DNA from: Antennarius striatus
Taxonomy: Eukaryota > Chordata > Actinopteri > Lophiiformes > Antennariidae
Reading direction: 5' to 3'
Assembly (NCBI RefSeq): GCF_040054535.1
Contig: NC_090781.1
Span: 3,602,501-3,666,500, forward strand
DNA: 64,000 nt
The translations under genes were made by a program, and so were the position numbers. Positions 1-10,839 of this stretch are shown here, one piece after another (positions within the stretch are counted from its first letter, which is position 1; each line of letters starts with the position of its first letter). The notes below the pieces were generated by a model that was given only the letters and a program-made list of their open reading frames with translations, ran no database searches and had not been told where the DNA came from.

Positions 1-529
1 TATTCCTCAATCAAATTTGATTTACAGGAAATATGCTGACAGTTAATTCTGTGTACGTGGCATTTCACCGTTACAGGTTTGAATGGCAGACAGGATGGAG
101 AAAAAAGAAAAACGGCTTAGAGCGGAGCTGAAATTAAATTCTAAACCACACGAGTATAGAATTAAGATTTAATTCTACAAAACGCACCAGTTTGATTAAA
201 CGGGAGCCCCGCGTTGCGGTAAATGAGCTGAAATACGTTTTTTTTTTCCAGTAAAGTTTTTTTATCAGGAATCCTGGCGGTTTGGACTTTCACCGAATTA
301 ATCTTTAGTTTTTCTTCTTCAACACAAAATTTAAAAAAAATCCACAGATTCACGGCGGTGATTTTTCAGACGGACCCGTTTTCACTCCGTTCGTGCGTTT
401 TTACGCGATCCACGCAAGCGCTACCCACTTATATCAAACTATAACTCACGTTTTAAGTCCAAACCAGATCCAGGTTTACACTTTTAATATTCGCTACGTT
501 ATATTATATGATCAGGAATATTTACTTAC

Positions 530-546
530 GCTCCTAGTTTTGCCAT
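530..546 (-). CDS. Possible first coding exon of a divergent, unidentified gene
   Basis: Reading the minus strand, an ATG in a good context (A at -3, G at +4) is followed by GCA AAA CTA GGA GC and then a strong GTAAGT donor, giving M-A-K-L-G and a split codon (phase 2). The flanking 550-720 stretch is GC-richer than its surroundings and would be a shared promoter region with pou2af3 on the other strand. No downstream exon is recognisable in 1-529, so the gene would leave the window to the left. The product is not identified. A chance ATG plus donor is quite possible. Confidence 0.3.
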
Positions 547-549
547 TGT

Positions 550-730
550 TCCTGGTCTGACCGGGTGTGGCTCCGCACTGCGGACCAGAGTCAGCAGTCT
601 GCTGTCCGCGAACGAGGAAATAGGGAGCCGTGTGAAGGCGTAAAGAAGCCGACCTGATCGGGTGCAGAGGGGGTTCTGGGGTCGGGACAGGTGGATTGGG
701 GAGCCACGGACAACCTGCGCGCTAATAATT
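550..730. promoter_or_regulatory. GC-rich, CpG-containing putative promoter region upstream of pou2af3
   Basis: This stretch is clearly richer in G, C and CpG than the AT-rich sequence on either side. It lies between the possible minus-strand start at 546 and the pou2af3 exons to the right. No TATA box or single factor site stands out. The promoter assignment rests only on composition and position. Confidence 0.3.
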
Positions 731-859
731 CACTTTTACGCACAACGGATGCGCCCAAATAAAATTAACATCACATTTGAAATAATGTGTTAAATTTATA
801 ATCATTTATTTATAACATGATATTTGTGTTCATCTACTAACGAATTCACGGTTTGCAAC

Positions 860-866
860 ATGGGAG
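860..866 (+). CDS. pou2af3: Candidate 7-nt first coding exon of pou2af3
   Basis: ATGGGAG followed by GTGGGT is the only ATG between 546 and 1060 that reaches a GT in phase 1 without a stop, as the next exon (which begins with two bases, AT AAG CCT) needs. It gives M-G-D-K-P-R ahead of the OCA motif. A tiny first coding exon in phase 1 matches pou2af1, whose first coding part is 16 nt. The donor is mediocre and the exon could instead lie off the window. Confidence 0.3.
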
Positions 867-1185
867 GTGGGTGGGTGGGGGGGGGGGTTAATGGGGAAGT
901 TAAATAAGAAATTAAATATTTTTTAAAAATTAAAACAAACCACATATTGGGTTTAAAGACAGGTAGGAGCCAGGTGGAGGGAGTGGGGGGCAGTCCGCTA
1001 TTGTCCGCTCAGACGGGGGTGTTTAGTAAACATGAGTGACATGCTGTTCCCTTCATACAGATAAGCCTAGGGTGTACCAGGGTGTCCGAGTGAAGACCAC
1101 GGTGAAGGAGCTGCTCCAGAGGCACAGAGCCCGGGAGGCCAACAGTAAAAAAGTTATTAAAACGGTAACTTTAACATCCCCCTCC

Positions 1186-1218
<33 letters not shown>

Positions 1219-1358
1219 ACACACACACACACCATCACCGCCCACTCATAGCCTCCCTCCCCTCACACCCTTACTGTCACTGGGCCCCTGGAAGACAGAA
1301 ACTGTCGATGAACGAAGCAATAAACGACCCCTGTACATGATTGCCATTACGCACGGAC

Positions 1359-1447
<89 letters not shown>

Positions 1448-1893
1448 CACACACACACACGCAAGAAATGTTCTCCTTCAAATTTAAATCACACGTCCTG
1501 ACACAACACGTCTCATATTCTCCTCCTCTGAACAGATATCTCAGGCCTGCTCGGATCACCAGGACCTTTCCAGGACCTTTCCATCCACCTTTCCAGGTAA
1601 ATCCCCCGCGACACGCGGAGATGAAACCGCTGAGAGTAAGCAGTTGCGGACAAAATCAAACGCTAAATAAAGAAAAAACATGTAAATTACAATTACCAAA
1701 ATTAAAAAACAAACAAAAACAAATCCAGCCTAACCACAACCATAGATTTAAAAATAATCTGATGAATTATTTGCGTCGTGACGGCTTCATCCAACCAGCC
1801 CGCCTGTTTAAAGCAAAGGATATGATTTAAATGTGCTGCCTGATGTTGTCATGACACCAGTGTCTGAATCTCTGTTTAAATGTCCTCCTGTGG

Positions 1894-1989
<96 letters not shown>

Positions 1990-2916
1990 TGCGCCCATGT
2001 TAACACATTCTGCTGTTTTGAAGAAGAATCAAATAACTTTCTTGTTCTTGCCTCGATTTTTTTTAAAAAATTTTATTCAAATTTCCCTGCTCGACCCCTT
2101 CCAGGTCGCTGCGTGGATCCTCCCCCCGCCCCCCCAGCGGACGCCAGCAGCTGCAGCGCCAGAGCTCTCCAGATGCGCACCGACTCCTTCCCCTGTCTCG
2201 ACAGCTCCTGCAGCATCCAGATGCAGGAGAGCGTCTTCCACGACATCCAGCAGCAGTTTGAGGACATGACGCTACCGAGCAGCGGCTACAGCGGCAACAA
2301 CACCCACCTGCCACCCCCCCACGACCTCCCGTCGCCCTGGTGCCACGGACTCTCCTCTGACGCAGACTACTACGGTCACGGGATGGTAGGTTTGCCACTG
2401 AGACTCTGTCAGGTGCATCCTTGCAGGATTGTCTGGTGTTGATGACATGATGTCCCTCTACAGGGACCTGGATCAGCTGCTTCAGAGCAGCAGTCTGATG
2501 TAACCCCCCCCCCCCTGACACACCAGTCAGACAGTCTTCACCCTTGACCAAGTCTTCCTCTCTTCCAGACTCCCTGTTCTTCACCGGAGTCCCTGAAACT
2601 CTGCAATCCTGTGGATCCCAACAGCTACTCACCGCAGGACTCCTTCTCCTCCTCCTCTTCCTGCTACGACTCCCCCACCAGAATGGAGTCCGGCTATCAC
2701 GGCTTCACCTCCGAGCACTTCCACTATCAGCACTGCAACCTCCAGGACTGTTACTGCCTGGCTCACTGCTGGCAAGGCCAGCAGGAGAGCTTCCCTGCCC
2801 CCGATTACACCCCTTACTACAACCCCTCAGACTATCCGTACACCTGTCCCATGGAGGAGAGCTACTTGAGGAGGGAATTGCAGAAGAGCTCAGAGATGTG
2901 TTACAACGTACTATGA
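860..2916 (+). CDS. pou2af3: POU2AF3 (COLCA2)-like OCA-domain POU coactivator
   Basis: Coding exons are 1061-1164, 1536-1596, 2105-2385 and 2569-2916, with a first exon probably at 860-866 (ATG GGA G then GTGGGT). All junctions are AG/GT and phases agree (1,0,1,0). With that start the protein is 266 residues. The second exon carries the OCA motif YQGVRVKTTVKELLQ, close to human POU2AF3. The rest is rich in Ser, Pro, Cys, Tyr and His, and the C-terminus (CNLQDCYCLAHC, then an acidic, Tyr-rich end) resembles POU2AF3 rather than POU2AF1. In mammals the protein is a nuclear coactivator of POU2F3 in tuft cells. It converges with pou2af1. Introns 2 and 3 hold (CA)n tracts. The start is the uncertain part; exon 1 could lie further upstream. 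Confidence 0.85.
1061..1164 (+). CDS. pou2af3: pou2af3 exon 2, OCA motif exon
   Basis: The acceptor is cttcatacag and the donor is ACG|gtaact. The 104 nt are 2 plus 34 codons. It encodes DKPRVYQGVRVKTTVKELL followed by the basic QRHRAREANSKK. This is the segment that in POU2AF1 crystal structures contacts the POU domain and the octamer DNA. Confidence 0.9.
1188..1987. repeat. Three (CA)n microsatellites in pou2af3 introns
   Basis: (CA)n tracts run at about 1188-1232 and 1361-1460 in intron 2 and about 1897-1987 in intron 3. All have only minor interruptions (cag, gca). The poly-Thr/His and Cys/Val reading frames they create are not genes. Confidence 0.95.
1536..1596 (+). CDS. pou2af3: pou2af3 exon 3 (61 nt)
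   Basis: A short exon between a pyrimidine-rich acceptor (tcctcctctgaacag) and a GTAAAT donor, encoding ISQACSDHQDLSRTFPSTFP plus a split Gly. It is needed to restore the frame between exons 2 and 4, since joining 1164 directly to 2105 shifts the frame. That makes this exon likely despite its lack of recognisable motifs. Confidence 0.7.
2105..2385 (+). CDS. pou2af3: pou2af3 exon 4
   Basis: The acceptor is ccccttccag and the donor GGG ATG|gtaggt. The exon encodes a Pro/Ser/Cys-rich segment including the stretch MRTDSFPCLDSSCSIQMQES, comparable to the Ser/Cys-rich middle of POU2AF3. The 281 nt are 2 plus 93 codons, in phase with exons 3 and 5. Confidence 0.85.
2569..2916 (+). CDS. pou2af3: pou2af3 last coding exon
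   Basis: The acceptor is tcctctcttccag. It encodes 115 residues to a TGA at 2914-2916. The end is Tyr/Cys-rich (GFTSEHFHYQHCNLQDCYC, then YTPYYNPSDYPYTC), typical of POU2AF3 transactivation tails. Confidence 0.88.
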   Translation, partial: TPCSSPESLKLCNPVDPNSYSPQDSFSSSSSCYDSPTRMESGYHGFTSEHFHYQHCNLQDCYCLAHCWQGQQESFPAPDYTPYYNPSDYPYTCPMEESYLRRELQKSSEMCYNVL

Positions 2917-3082
2917 TGAGGATGTGAATTAATGGTCCTTTTTTTTTTGCATTTCAGTGACTGGATTGTGTTTTGGTGGCGTGAAAATGAGTCATGAATG
3001 ATGGAAAGACTGATATTTTTGTATCAATACCTTGTTTTACTACTCAGATTTATTTTCATACACTTTACATTGTGCTGTTCTC

Positions 3083-3088
3083 AATAAA
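3083..3088 (+). terminator. Polyadenylation signal of pou2af3
   Basis: AATAAA lies about 170 nt after the pou2af3 stop, followed by an (AAAT)n run and then a T/GT-rich stretch (ctctttgtgtttgacctttgtg) that would serve as the downstream element. Confidence 0.6.
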
Positions 3089-3119
3089 AAAATAAATAAA
3101 TAAATAAACTAAAGCTCTT

Positions 3120-4090
3120 TGTGTTTGACCTTTGTGTTATTGATGGAGGGATTCCACTGTCTGCAAACGCATCTGCATCACAATTCCTCTCACAGCTGGA
3201 GAAAACCCTCGTGATCTGATAAGAGCAAGAACATCAGATAAGCCACAGTTGTGAAATTGCACTTTATGCTTGATACCAGTTTGTACATGAACAAATCAAC
3301 ACGTCGAAAGGAAGAAAAGCAATGAGAAAATGACGCTCGGGGGAGGAATGAAGAAAAAAAAAAAAAAAAAGACATGTCCTTGTCTTATTAATGAAAAGAG
3401 GTTTCAAACATCTAGTCGTGTCCTCCCCACCCTGTCGGTATGACGACCATCAATCAGCTGACAGAAACAACAACCATACGGTGGTGAAATACAAGCGTGA
3501 ACGGTTCCGTTTTATAATGAATCAAATATTCACGGAACGGCTGCACCTCATATGATCCTCATCTATCACAGAAGACTTGTGTGTGTGGGTGGGTTGGTTT
3601 GGGGGGGGGGTGTTAAAACAGGTATAAACAGGTGATAATAGCTTGGGCTGAGTTTTGCTGTAACGCAACACTGAGTTGAAGTTCAGAAGAATATTCTGTC
3701 TTCAAACAAAAGCAAAGGTTAAAGGGTTTTTTGTTAATTCAGCAACATCATCTGCAGAAACCATAAAAAACCTGTAAAGAATATAACCTTAAATTATGTT
3801 CTTTATAAACAGGTAGTGTTCTACACCACCTAAATGCTGTCAATTCTTTTGATTAAAACAAATCCATAAGGTTTGATGTCTGACTGACATCCCAGACAAG
3901 AAAACCCAAAAACCATAGATTTGTTTGAGCAACAGGGAAGCAGTATCTCAGTCCTCTAGGTCTTGGTTTGGGGACTAGAGGGGGGCTGTTTCAAGACCAC
4001 TGTAGACCAAGAAGTATGGAATGTGAACTGGCGAGGTGCCCTTGAGCAAGGCACCAAACCCCAACAAGCTGCTCATAGGGCCATCCAGTG
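3120..4090. other. Intergenic stretch without recognised features
   Basis: AT-rich sequence with a poly-A run near 3353 and a G run near 3600. No exon, RNA gene or known repeat could be recognised. Confidence 0.5.
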
Positions 4091-4149
4091 ATTTCATGAG
4101 ATTTAGATTTGGAATAATTATTGAATGGCATAGTAAGCCTGAATGGTAT

Positions 4150-4490
4150 TACTTTAACCTCTACAAATGTAGTAGAACTGTAAGGAACCCGGGACTGGCC
4201 TTTGATCAAGATCTGTTCTTTGACTCCCACATAAAGCAAATCTCAAGATGATAAAAATCAGACACTTTATATATGGAAATGATGAAAAAAAGGCATATCA
4301 AGGCAAATAAACAGTGCATCCATCCGCTCCTCAGCTGGCCCGCCTGTCAGATTTTAGAACTCTTTATGGCCCACCAATCAAAAAAAGTTTACCCGCCCCT
4401 GTTCTAGTTAAAATGAGAATAGAGTTTAAGGTCCTCCTGCATACCCACAATGCTCTGAATGGCCCTGAAAATGCTGCAAAATGAAGGCCG
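4150..4490 (+). mobile_element. Decayed L2/CR1-like LINE reverse transcriptase fragment, interrupted by a hAT-like end
   Basis: Translation at 4165-4251 gives VRNPGLAFDQDLFFDSHIKQ, matching the VRNLGVxFDxDLxFxxHI block of fish L2/CR1-type reverse transcriptases. At about 4405-4460 the same family continues (RIEFKVLLHTHNALNG). Between them, about 4325-4405, lies an unrelated piece ending GCCCGCCCCTG, which looks like the end of a hAT-type element (inverse of CAGGGGCGGG). Heavily mutated and non-functional. Confidence 0.55.
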
Positions 4491-4759
4491 ACTGGTAGTT
4501 TTTCAATACATGTAGTTTTTGGCCATCAGGCCCCATTTCACCAACATTCACTGGTCCACCATTATCTCTGACAGCTTGTCCTTAGATGTTAGCATAGCTA
4601 ATTTTTGCTTCTGCTGCTTAACTTTCAACAAAAATACTTTGTCTGAAATGTTCCACTATTCAACTGCACTTGAGTTAAACACCAACAAACTAATGTCACT
4701 GGGTCTTTGTTGCATTTATGCCTTGTATATGCCAGATATGCAAGGCTCATATACAAGTC

Positions 4760-5250
4760 ATACTGGATATACAAGTTATCCTGGGAATACTTAGATGTAA
4801 CATCAAGAGAGACAGAAACAGATCACCATGTATCCAAATCAGAAGCCCTATGTGGACAGGGACGTCAGTCTCTTGCGAAAGGCCAGTAACATCACCTGTG
4901 CAGATGCAGAATCCAGAATCCATGGCTGACCTGGAGCAAGGCATCAAGAAGGCCAAGCACTGCTACGACTAGAACACTAGACCTCTCTCCCCCACTAAAG
5001 TCAGAGCAGTGCTGAGCAGGATCAATGCACGCAAAAAGCTGCAGGTCCTGATGGCAGCCCTGGATGCTCAGAGCATTGGCCGGGTTGCTGCAGGGGTTCA
5101 TGATGGACTTATCAAGCCTGTTGTTGACCCATGTCCTTCTGCCGATCTGCTTCAAAGTTACCTCCATTGTTACTCACCAGTCTTGTATCTACACACAATT
5201 TCCTGAATTTCCCTTGGGATCATTAAAGTATATATCTATCTATCTATAGA
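4760..5250 (+). mobile_element. LINE (CR1/Rex1-like) 3' fragment with (TATC)n tail
   Basis: Broken frames contain a segment like VRAVLSRINARKKLQVL, a decayed form of the R-x-L-x-x-I/V-N-x-R-K-A-A-G-P-D reverse transcriptase block. It is followed by leucine-rich sequence and then an AATTTCCCTTGGGATCATTAAAGTA end with a (TATC)n tail at 5230-5247. The same tail type occurs at about 40780-40835 and, inverted, at 17487-17545. A stop and frame changes show it is dead. Confidence 0.6.
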
Positions 5251-6090
5251 TGAGTCTACACACAGATGAATATAAACACAGATGAGTCTACACATAGACT
5301 GGTCAACACACAGAATGGTCTACACACTCAGGCTGTCATAGCATAGTCATAGTCTGGATAAACCGACTGAATATTTTAAAGATACTGTCCTATTGACTTC
5401 ACAAGAGTACAAAAAAGATACAGACCGTGATTACTTTGCTGTTTTGGTGAATTTTGTTTTGGTGTGGTTTTTCAAGACAACGTTTTACCATGTCTGTAAT
5501 TTCAGTTCCAAGTGCAGAGTGTCTAAAGAGTTGTATTTTTAGGGTACCCCGATGTTTGCCCCAAGCTGCATCAACCTGAGAAAGTGACTTTAGAAGCTCA
5601 TACCCTTATTTAAACCTCCAGAACTGCGATATTCATTTTCTTTCACATTATTTTTCCTTTGTGATCCCAGCCAATAGAAAAGTGCATCCATTCACAAGGC
5701 ACACAGCAATCTGCTGCAGACACACACAAGATGGGGGCCCTGAGGCATTGAAGTGAAAGGGTTGGGGAATGTAGGACTGCTTTAATCAGCAGTTAGTCCA
5801 GATCGAGCTGTGATCCACCCAGATCTGGCTGTCTGCTGCTCCTAACTCTGATCTCTTACTGTAAACAAGGCTGCTTTCTCCTGAGGTGACCCCCGTTGAC
5901 CTCCACCAGCACTAGTGAGACTGATATGTGGATTTGAGAATGGAAGAGTTTGTGTTGAGGCACTTCATCCCTTCAGGTGTCTGATTGCTCTAATAGCCTC
6001 TGATCAGACAGCAATGATTAGTGGCTCACAGAACCGTTTCTCTAGTCAGTTAATAGCCCCCAGTTCTGTCAGAGCTTTGGGCTATTAACA
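5250..6090. other. Intergenic stretch without recognised features
   Basis: Starts with a short tandem of cacagatgagtctacacacagatga-like units (5250-5330), then unique-looking sequence. No exon or RNA gene is recognisable. Confidence 0.45.
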
Positions 6091-6149
6091 AAGGGATTCA
6101 TGAATTACACTAATGCAGCCCTACAGGGCTACAGTGTCAACTGTAGGCC

Positions 6150-6900
6150 TGTTCCAAGCCTGGATTAATGCAGAGGGTTGTGGCAGGAAGGGTATCCTGC
6201 ATAAAACTGAGAAATGGAGTGTACGTCATTTCAGACGAAGAGTTAGCCAGAGTGTCTTGGAGGTGAAAAGAGCGTCAGATCAAGTAAGGATGAAACTTAA
6301 AATAAAGGGTGTTATATACAATAGGATTAGTGGTTATGCCCCACAGGCAGGGGGGAGTTTAGTTTGGAGCAGAGAACCATGTTGTGGAAGTTGAGAAAAC
6401 AGAATATTTCTGCATAAATGAGAGGAGTGGAGAAGTTACAGTGAGGACTTTAAATACCTGGGGTGGACGGTCCAGAGGAACAGCGAATGTGGTCAGGAGG
6501 TGGCTCAGTGGTAGAGCGGGCGGTAGAGCAAGGCGCCGCCCCCCTCACAAGCTGCTCCACAAAGTGGTGGGCGCTCCACAAAGGGGCTACCCACCACTCT
6601 ACCTCCCATTGCATGCTTACAGGCCCCCTTGTGTGTGGTGGTGTGTATTACATGGGGCCTGTACACACTAATATGCATGCGTGTCATTGATGATTAACAT
6701 ACTAGAGTGTGCATTCTTAATTTCCCTTTGGGGATTATAACAGTATGTCAAATTTTAAAAAATTGAAGAAAGAAATGGATGGAATGGTGGAGGAGAGTGT
6801 CAGGTGTCTCATGTGACAGAGGAGTCTCTGCTGAAATGAAGAACAACATCAAGTTTACAAAAGTCAGCAGTGAGGACAGCCATGATGGACAGAGTAGAGA
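6150..6900 (+). mobile_element. RTE-like LINE remnant, split by a SINE
   Basis: The left part (6150-6490) contains a degraded ENVVEVEKTEYFCINERSGE-like and KYLGWTVQ-like stretch. The right part (6775-6850) resumes with a GWNGGG/RVSGVSCDRGVSAEMK-like stretch. Both align in order with the better preserved copy at 28940-29575 (KYLGSTVQ, then RVQAGWNGWRKVSGVMCDRR). The SINE at 6492-6745 sits between them. Frameshifts throughout. Confidence 0.65.
6492..6745 (+). mobile_element. tRNA-derived SINE copy inserted in a LINE
   Basis: The head AGGTGGCTCAGTGGTAGAGC resembles a tRNA A box. The body has 'agctgctccacaaag' and 'gggcctgtacacac' blocks. The tail is AATTTCCCTTTGGGGATTA. The same body and tail occur inverted at 37240-37565 and 48670-49062. 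It interrupts the LINE remnant at 6150-6900, so it is the younger insertion. Confidence 0.6.
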
Positions 6901-8324
6901 CAGTGGTTTAGCCAGCTATGATAAGAAGAAAGATGGAGAAGGGGAATTCTTCTTTCCTTTTCCTGTAGGGAAATTACACTTTCCACTCCAGTCCATTTTT
7001 CCAACACATATGTATATGGTACATGCCCTGAAACACACACAAACAAGGGGCAAGAGAGAGCAGATCTTTATGTTTTTCCCATTACTGTCACTGAGGCTGA
7101 TCGGGTTTGACACACAGTCGTTCCAGCAAAGAGACAAACAGGGAAAGAATCGGCATCATTCAGGTTTAAAAGGCCTCTACAATAAAGATCTAGCAAAGTC
7201 AGTTGCTGTGGGGTGAGTCGGCTCTTCCACCTCCTCAAATGGCTTTCGTCACACCCACAGCAGAGGACAGAGCTGCAGCGTCATCCAGGGTGGGTCCACA
7301 AATCTCCACCACACATCCAACATTGGAGATTTTAGTCGTGATGAATTTCAATTCTCTGGGCCTCGGCTTCATCTTCCTCCCTGGACAAGTCCCTGTCTCT
7401 GCTTCTTATTCATTGTCATCACTAGTCGTCTTTCTCTTTGCCTCCATTTAACTCTCTCTCTCTCTCTCTCTCAAAGGTTCGTCAGAAACTATTTTAGAAA
7501 GAATGTCAAACAAGAATCATAATCAATTTTAATTATTTCAGAGCTATGAAGGATTTAGACACTTTTACGAACTTATAGTGTGTCAAAAGTGTCTTTTGTT
7601 CCATGATGAGTGAAGAACTTGTGTTCAGTCAGTGGTTGGTTTAATTCATGTATATTTTCCTACATAATTTATTTTTTTGAAATGTGAATTCCTTTTTGTG
7701 TGAATCTTTTGGATTTTGTGTCAACGTGATTATCTTGTAATTTGACGTTTTGTGAATAAATGTGATTTTAAAAATCACGTTTATTCTCTCTCTCTCTCCC
7801 TCTCTCCACTCTCCCTCTCTCTCTCTCCCCCCTGAATTGAAGTCATTCAACAGGGAGTACAGTAGAGCCCTTTCAGAGTTTTTGACAACACCTTTGTCCA
7901 ACATTCTGGTCAGGACTAGACACCTCTAGTTTGCATAACTAAACACGCCAGGAGTCTGAGTCATGGTGGCTACACTAATAAAAATGCTTAAAATGGTTCC
8001 AGCCACACAACCCTACAAGCCCACATCCCAGATTTAAAATATGAACACATTACTATAACACCACTTTCTAACTTGATCATTAACAGTCATGTGGTCCTGG
8101 CTCTGAAATGGCTTTTCTCATCACTGTTTAACAGGAGATGTTTGACATGTAAAAACACAAAATTACAAATGAGACTAAATTATCGAAGTCATGATGAAAC
8201 TGTTTACTGAGGTAAATAGATGAAAAGAGAAGGAACTTTTTTTTTCTCATAAGCTGGTATTGAATCTTAAATTCCTTTTGAAACCAATGGAGTCGCCCCC
8301 TGCTGGTCACACCATAGTCAGATT

Positions 8325-8615
8325 CATTCATTCATTTACCTGTCGTGTGTCGCTTGGTTCTGGATTCTATCCTAGCTGACTAGGGTATGAGGCAGGGGAC
8401 ACTCTGGGCGCGAAGCCAGTGCATCACTGAACTACATATAGACAAACACATGCACACACACACACACACCTAGGGGCAATTTGAAGCTGGCCAATTTGCC
8501 TGAAGTGCATGTTTTTGGAGGTGGGGAGAAGTCAGAGAATCCAAAGAGAACCAAGGCAGACATGGGGAGAACATACACACTCTGCATAGTCACAAGGTTG
8601 TGTCACACAAATGAA
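8325..8615 (+). repeat. Common fish interspersed repeat (cattcattc...ggggagaac type)
   Basis: It contains the recurring order (attc)n, 'ggtatgaggcaggggacactctgggcg', an (AC)n run, 'ggggcaatttgaagctggccaattt', 'catgtttttggaggtgggg' and 'atggggagaacat'. Matching copies are at 58912-59165 and, inverted and partial, at about 16195-16310. Non-coding; probably a LINE 3' end or SINE-like unit of the L2 type. Confidence 0.6.
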
Positions 8616-8899
8616 CAACATTTAAACAAACTCGGAAATCTTTAAGAGCAATCTTCCCTTAAAGCTGTATCAGCATGTCTAACACTTAACCTTTACATCA
8701 AGCTTTTGCTCTTTATCATAACTCGTGATCAGACAAAAGGCAGCACAGGTATGTGATATTTTAAAAAGTTGTATTTTCCACTGCTTTCTAATGAAATGAA
8801 ACGACTAGTGTAAAATAATCTGCAACAAAAAAATTATGCATTTATTCTTTACTGGCAGCACAAAAAACTCTGCGTGCTAGAATGAAGCAGTAAGATTAC

Positions 8900-8902
<3 letters not shown>

Positions 8903-8943
<41 letters not shown>

Positions 8944-8960
8944 GTTGTGTGTGTGTGAGC
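8903..8960. repeat. (TG)n microsatellite
   Basis: A perfect TG run of about 40 bp followed by a short interrupted part. Non-coding. Confidence 0.9.
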
Positions 8961-9159
8961 CCCCTCTCACTGCTACTGAACCAGTACTTGTGGAAATCCC
9001 CCTGCAGAGACTTGAACAAGCGAGAAACGCCCACAGCGCCACTCTTTGCTGATACCGATGTTTTCACATGCATTATCATTTTATGGTATTTGTTTTCTCT
9101 CCGTGCTGACAGAAGAACATTTTTCCTACATTCAACTTTTTCTTTCTTCATTTTTTAAA

Positions 9160-10790
9160 GTAAGCTGTTTTATGGAACAATATTGTTGATTTATGAATCA
9201 GATTTTTCCAGGGTGTGGAAAATAAGTGGTATCTCCAGGATCGTCTTTATTTAAAGACAGCCTGCCAGTAACTGCTGGTTTCTTATGTGGTGAAGATCAT
9301 GTGATTAGACCTTTTTATTAACGATATGAGGTCAACTGTTCTCATATTTCAATTATATGGGAACGGAAAACTTAGACATACAAAATAAAAAGTGTTAAGA
9401 AGATAATGACATGGGTTGCGACAAGGATCTTGCAGACAAGCCAACCTGAGGCTATAACTGTATAATTGGAATCATAGGGTGCACGCGATGCCCAAGATAT
9501 AACATCAAAGTGGGAGGCTACCCCCCGCCCACCCCAACAGTGGTTCCAGAATCCAGGGGAGGCTTAGTGAATGGATCTTAAACACATAACATAATACCAT
9601 TTACACAATCATTTGTGTATACCTGCAGGGTTTTTACAAACTGGTAAAACCACATCACTAGTAGGAGGTGTTATGAGCAGTAGACATGACTTGAGGTTAC
9701 CATCCATCCGTCCATCCATCCATTCAAAGCTTATGATGGTAGGTGATGGCAGTAACATGAATTGACAGGTAAACTGAGGACATCTCACCATATCAATTCA
9801 GTCACTGACCAAATCCAACTATCAATTTTCTGATCCGCTCCTCTGACGTCATAAACACATCCAGGTCTAGTTTTATTTAGTAGTGCAATAGCTGGAAGAA
9901 ACAGAATCAGTGTCTGTGGCCTTGGGCTTCAGCTGTAGAGAGTCAACCGTGTTCAGATGATGATCTCCCATAAGCTTTTTCACCTTTTGGGTAAGAGAGT
10001 TTTCCCTTTTCAAGTCAGGTCAGTCGGTACACTGTCTGGTCTCTGGTTTTTGAAGATGGGTGTCTCGTGAATGGAGAGTTTCTTTTGAAGTCTTGTTCAC
10101 CTAGAGAGACTGTTCACCGATGGTACACCAACTGATCTGTGGTTGGAATCTTCATCATTTTGCAGACCCACAACAAATGAATCACCAGAAAAACCTTCAT
10201 CTGTAGAAGGAGATACACCAGATAAAATGTCAATGATTTTTGTCTTTTAAGTCTTGTTGCTCACAAAGTCCACTCCGACGAAACTGTTCTTCCTAAAATA
10301 TGGGGCTGGATTATATAGAAGGCAGAAGAACAACCAATTAAGAGCAGCTGAGCATGTGTCTTGTTGCCTTGTAAATCACTTTTAAAGTGGTTTATTAGAG
10401 TGACTTTTACACCGTAAACCCCAAACTGAACTGAAAGGCTGCTCAGTGTCCTTTACTATCTCTGTTTTGACAAGATGCTCGAAGGTTTCCATTGTAACAT
10501 AAGTGAGAGCAACTGGTCTAAATCAGGAAAACCATTTGGACTGCTGCATTGAGTCATTGGAAGTGAATAAATAAATACTATCACTGTGTTTCTCAACAGA
10601 TGATAAGTAAAACCCTCGGCTGTGTGAAGTTGTGTTACAGGGTGTTACTTTCCTGAATGAATCAGACCTGTTTAGGTTTGTTCATGGTCAATGACCAGAA
10701 CACCCTGATAACTCAAAGCCTCCCTGATCACAGATCTCATGACAGGTGTTTATGTCTTTTTCTCAGGTAGTGTAGGCGTTCACGTTGTTC
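9160..10790. other. Intergenic stretch without recognised features
   Basis: Unique-looking AT-rich sequence, except for a short (CATC)n patch at about 9703-9723. No exon, RNA or intact mobile element is recognisable. Confidence 0.45.
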
Positions 10791-10839
10791 TCCTGATCTC
10801 AAAAACAACCCTGCTGTTTGTGTCGGACTTTAGTTTTTG

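Noticed and set aside
2063-2632. 189-codon minus-strand frame
   Set aside because: Antisense across pou2af3 exons 4-5 and the intron between them; Arg/Cys/Gly-rich composition is typical of GC-rich coding sequence read backwards.
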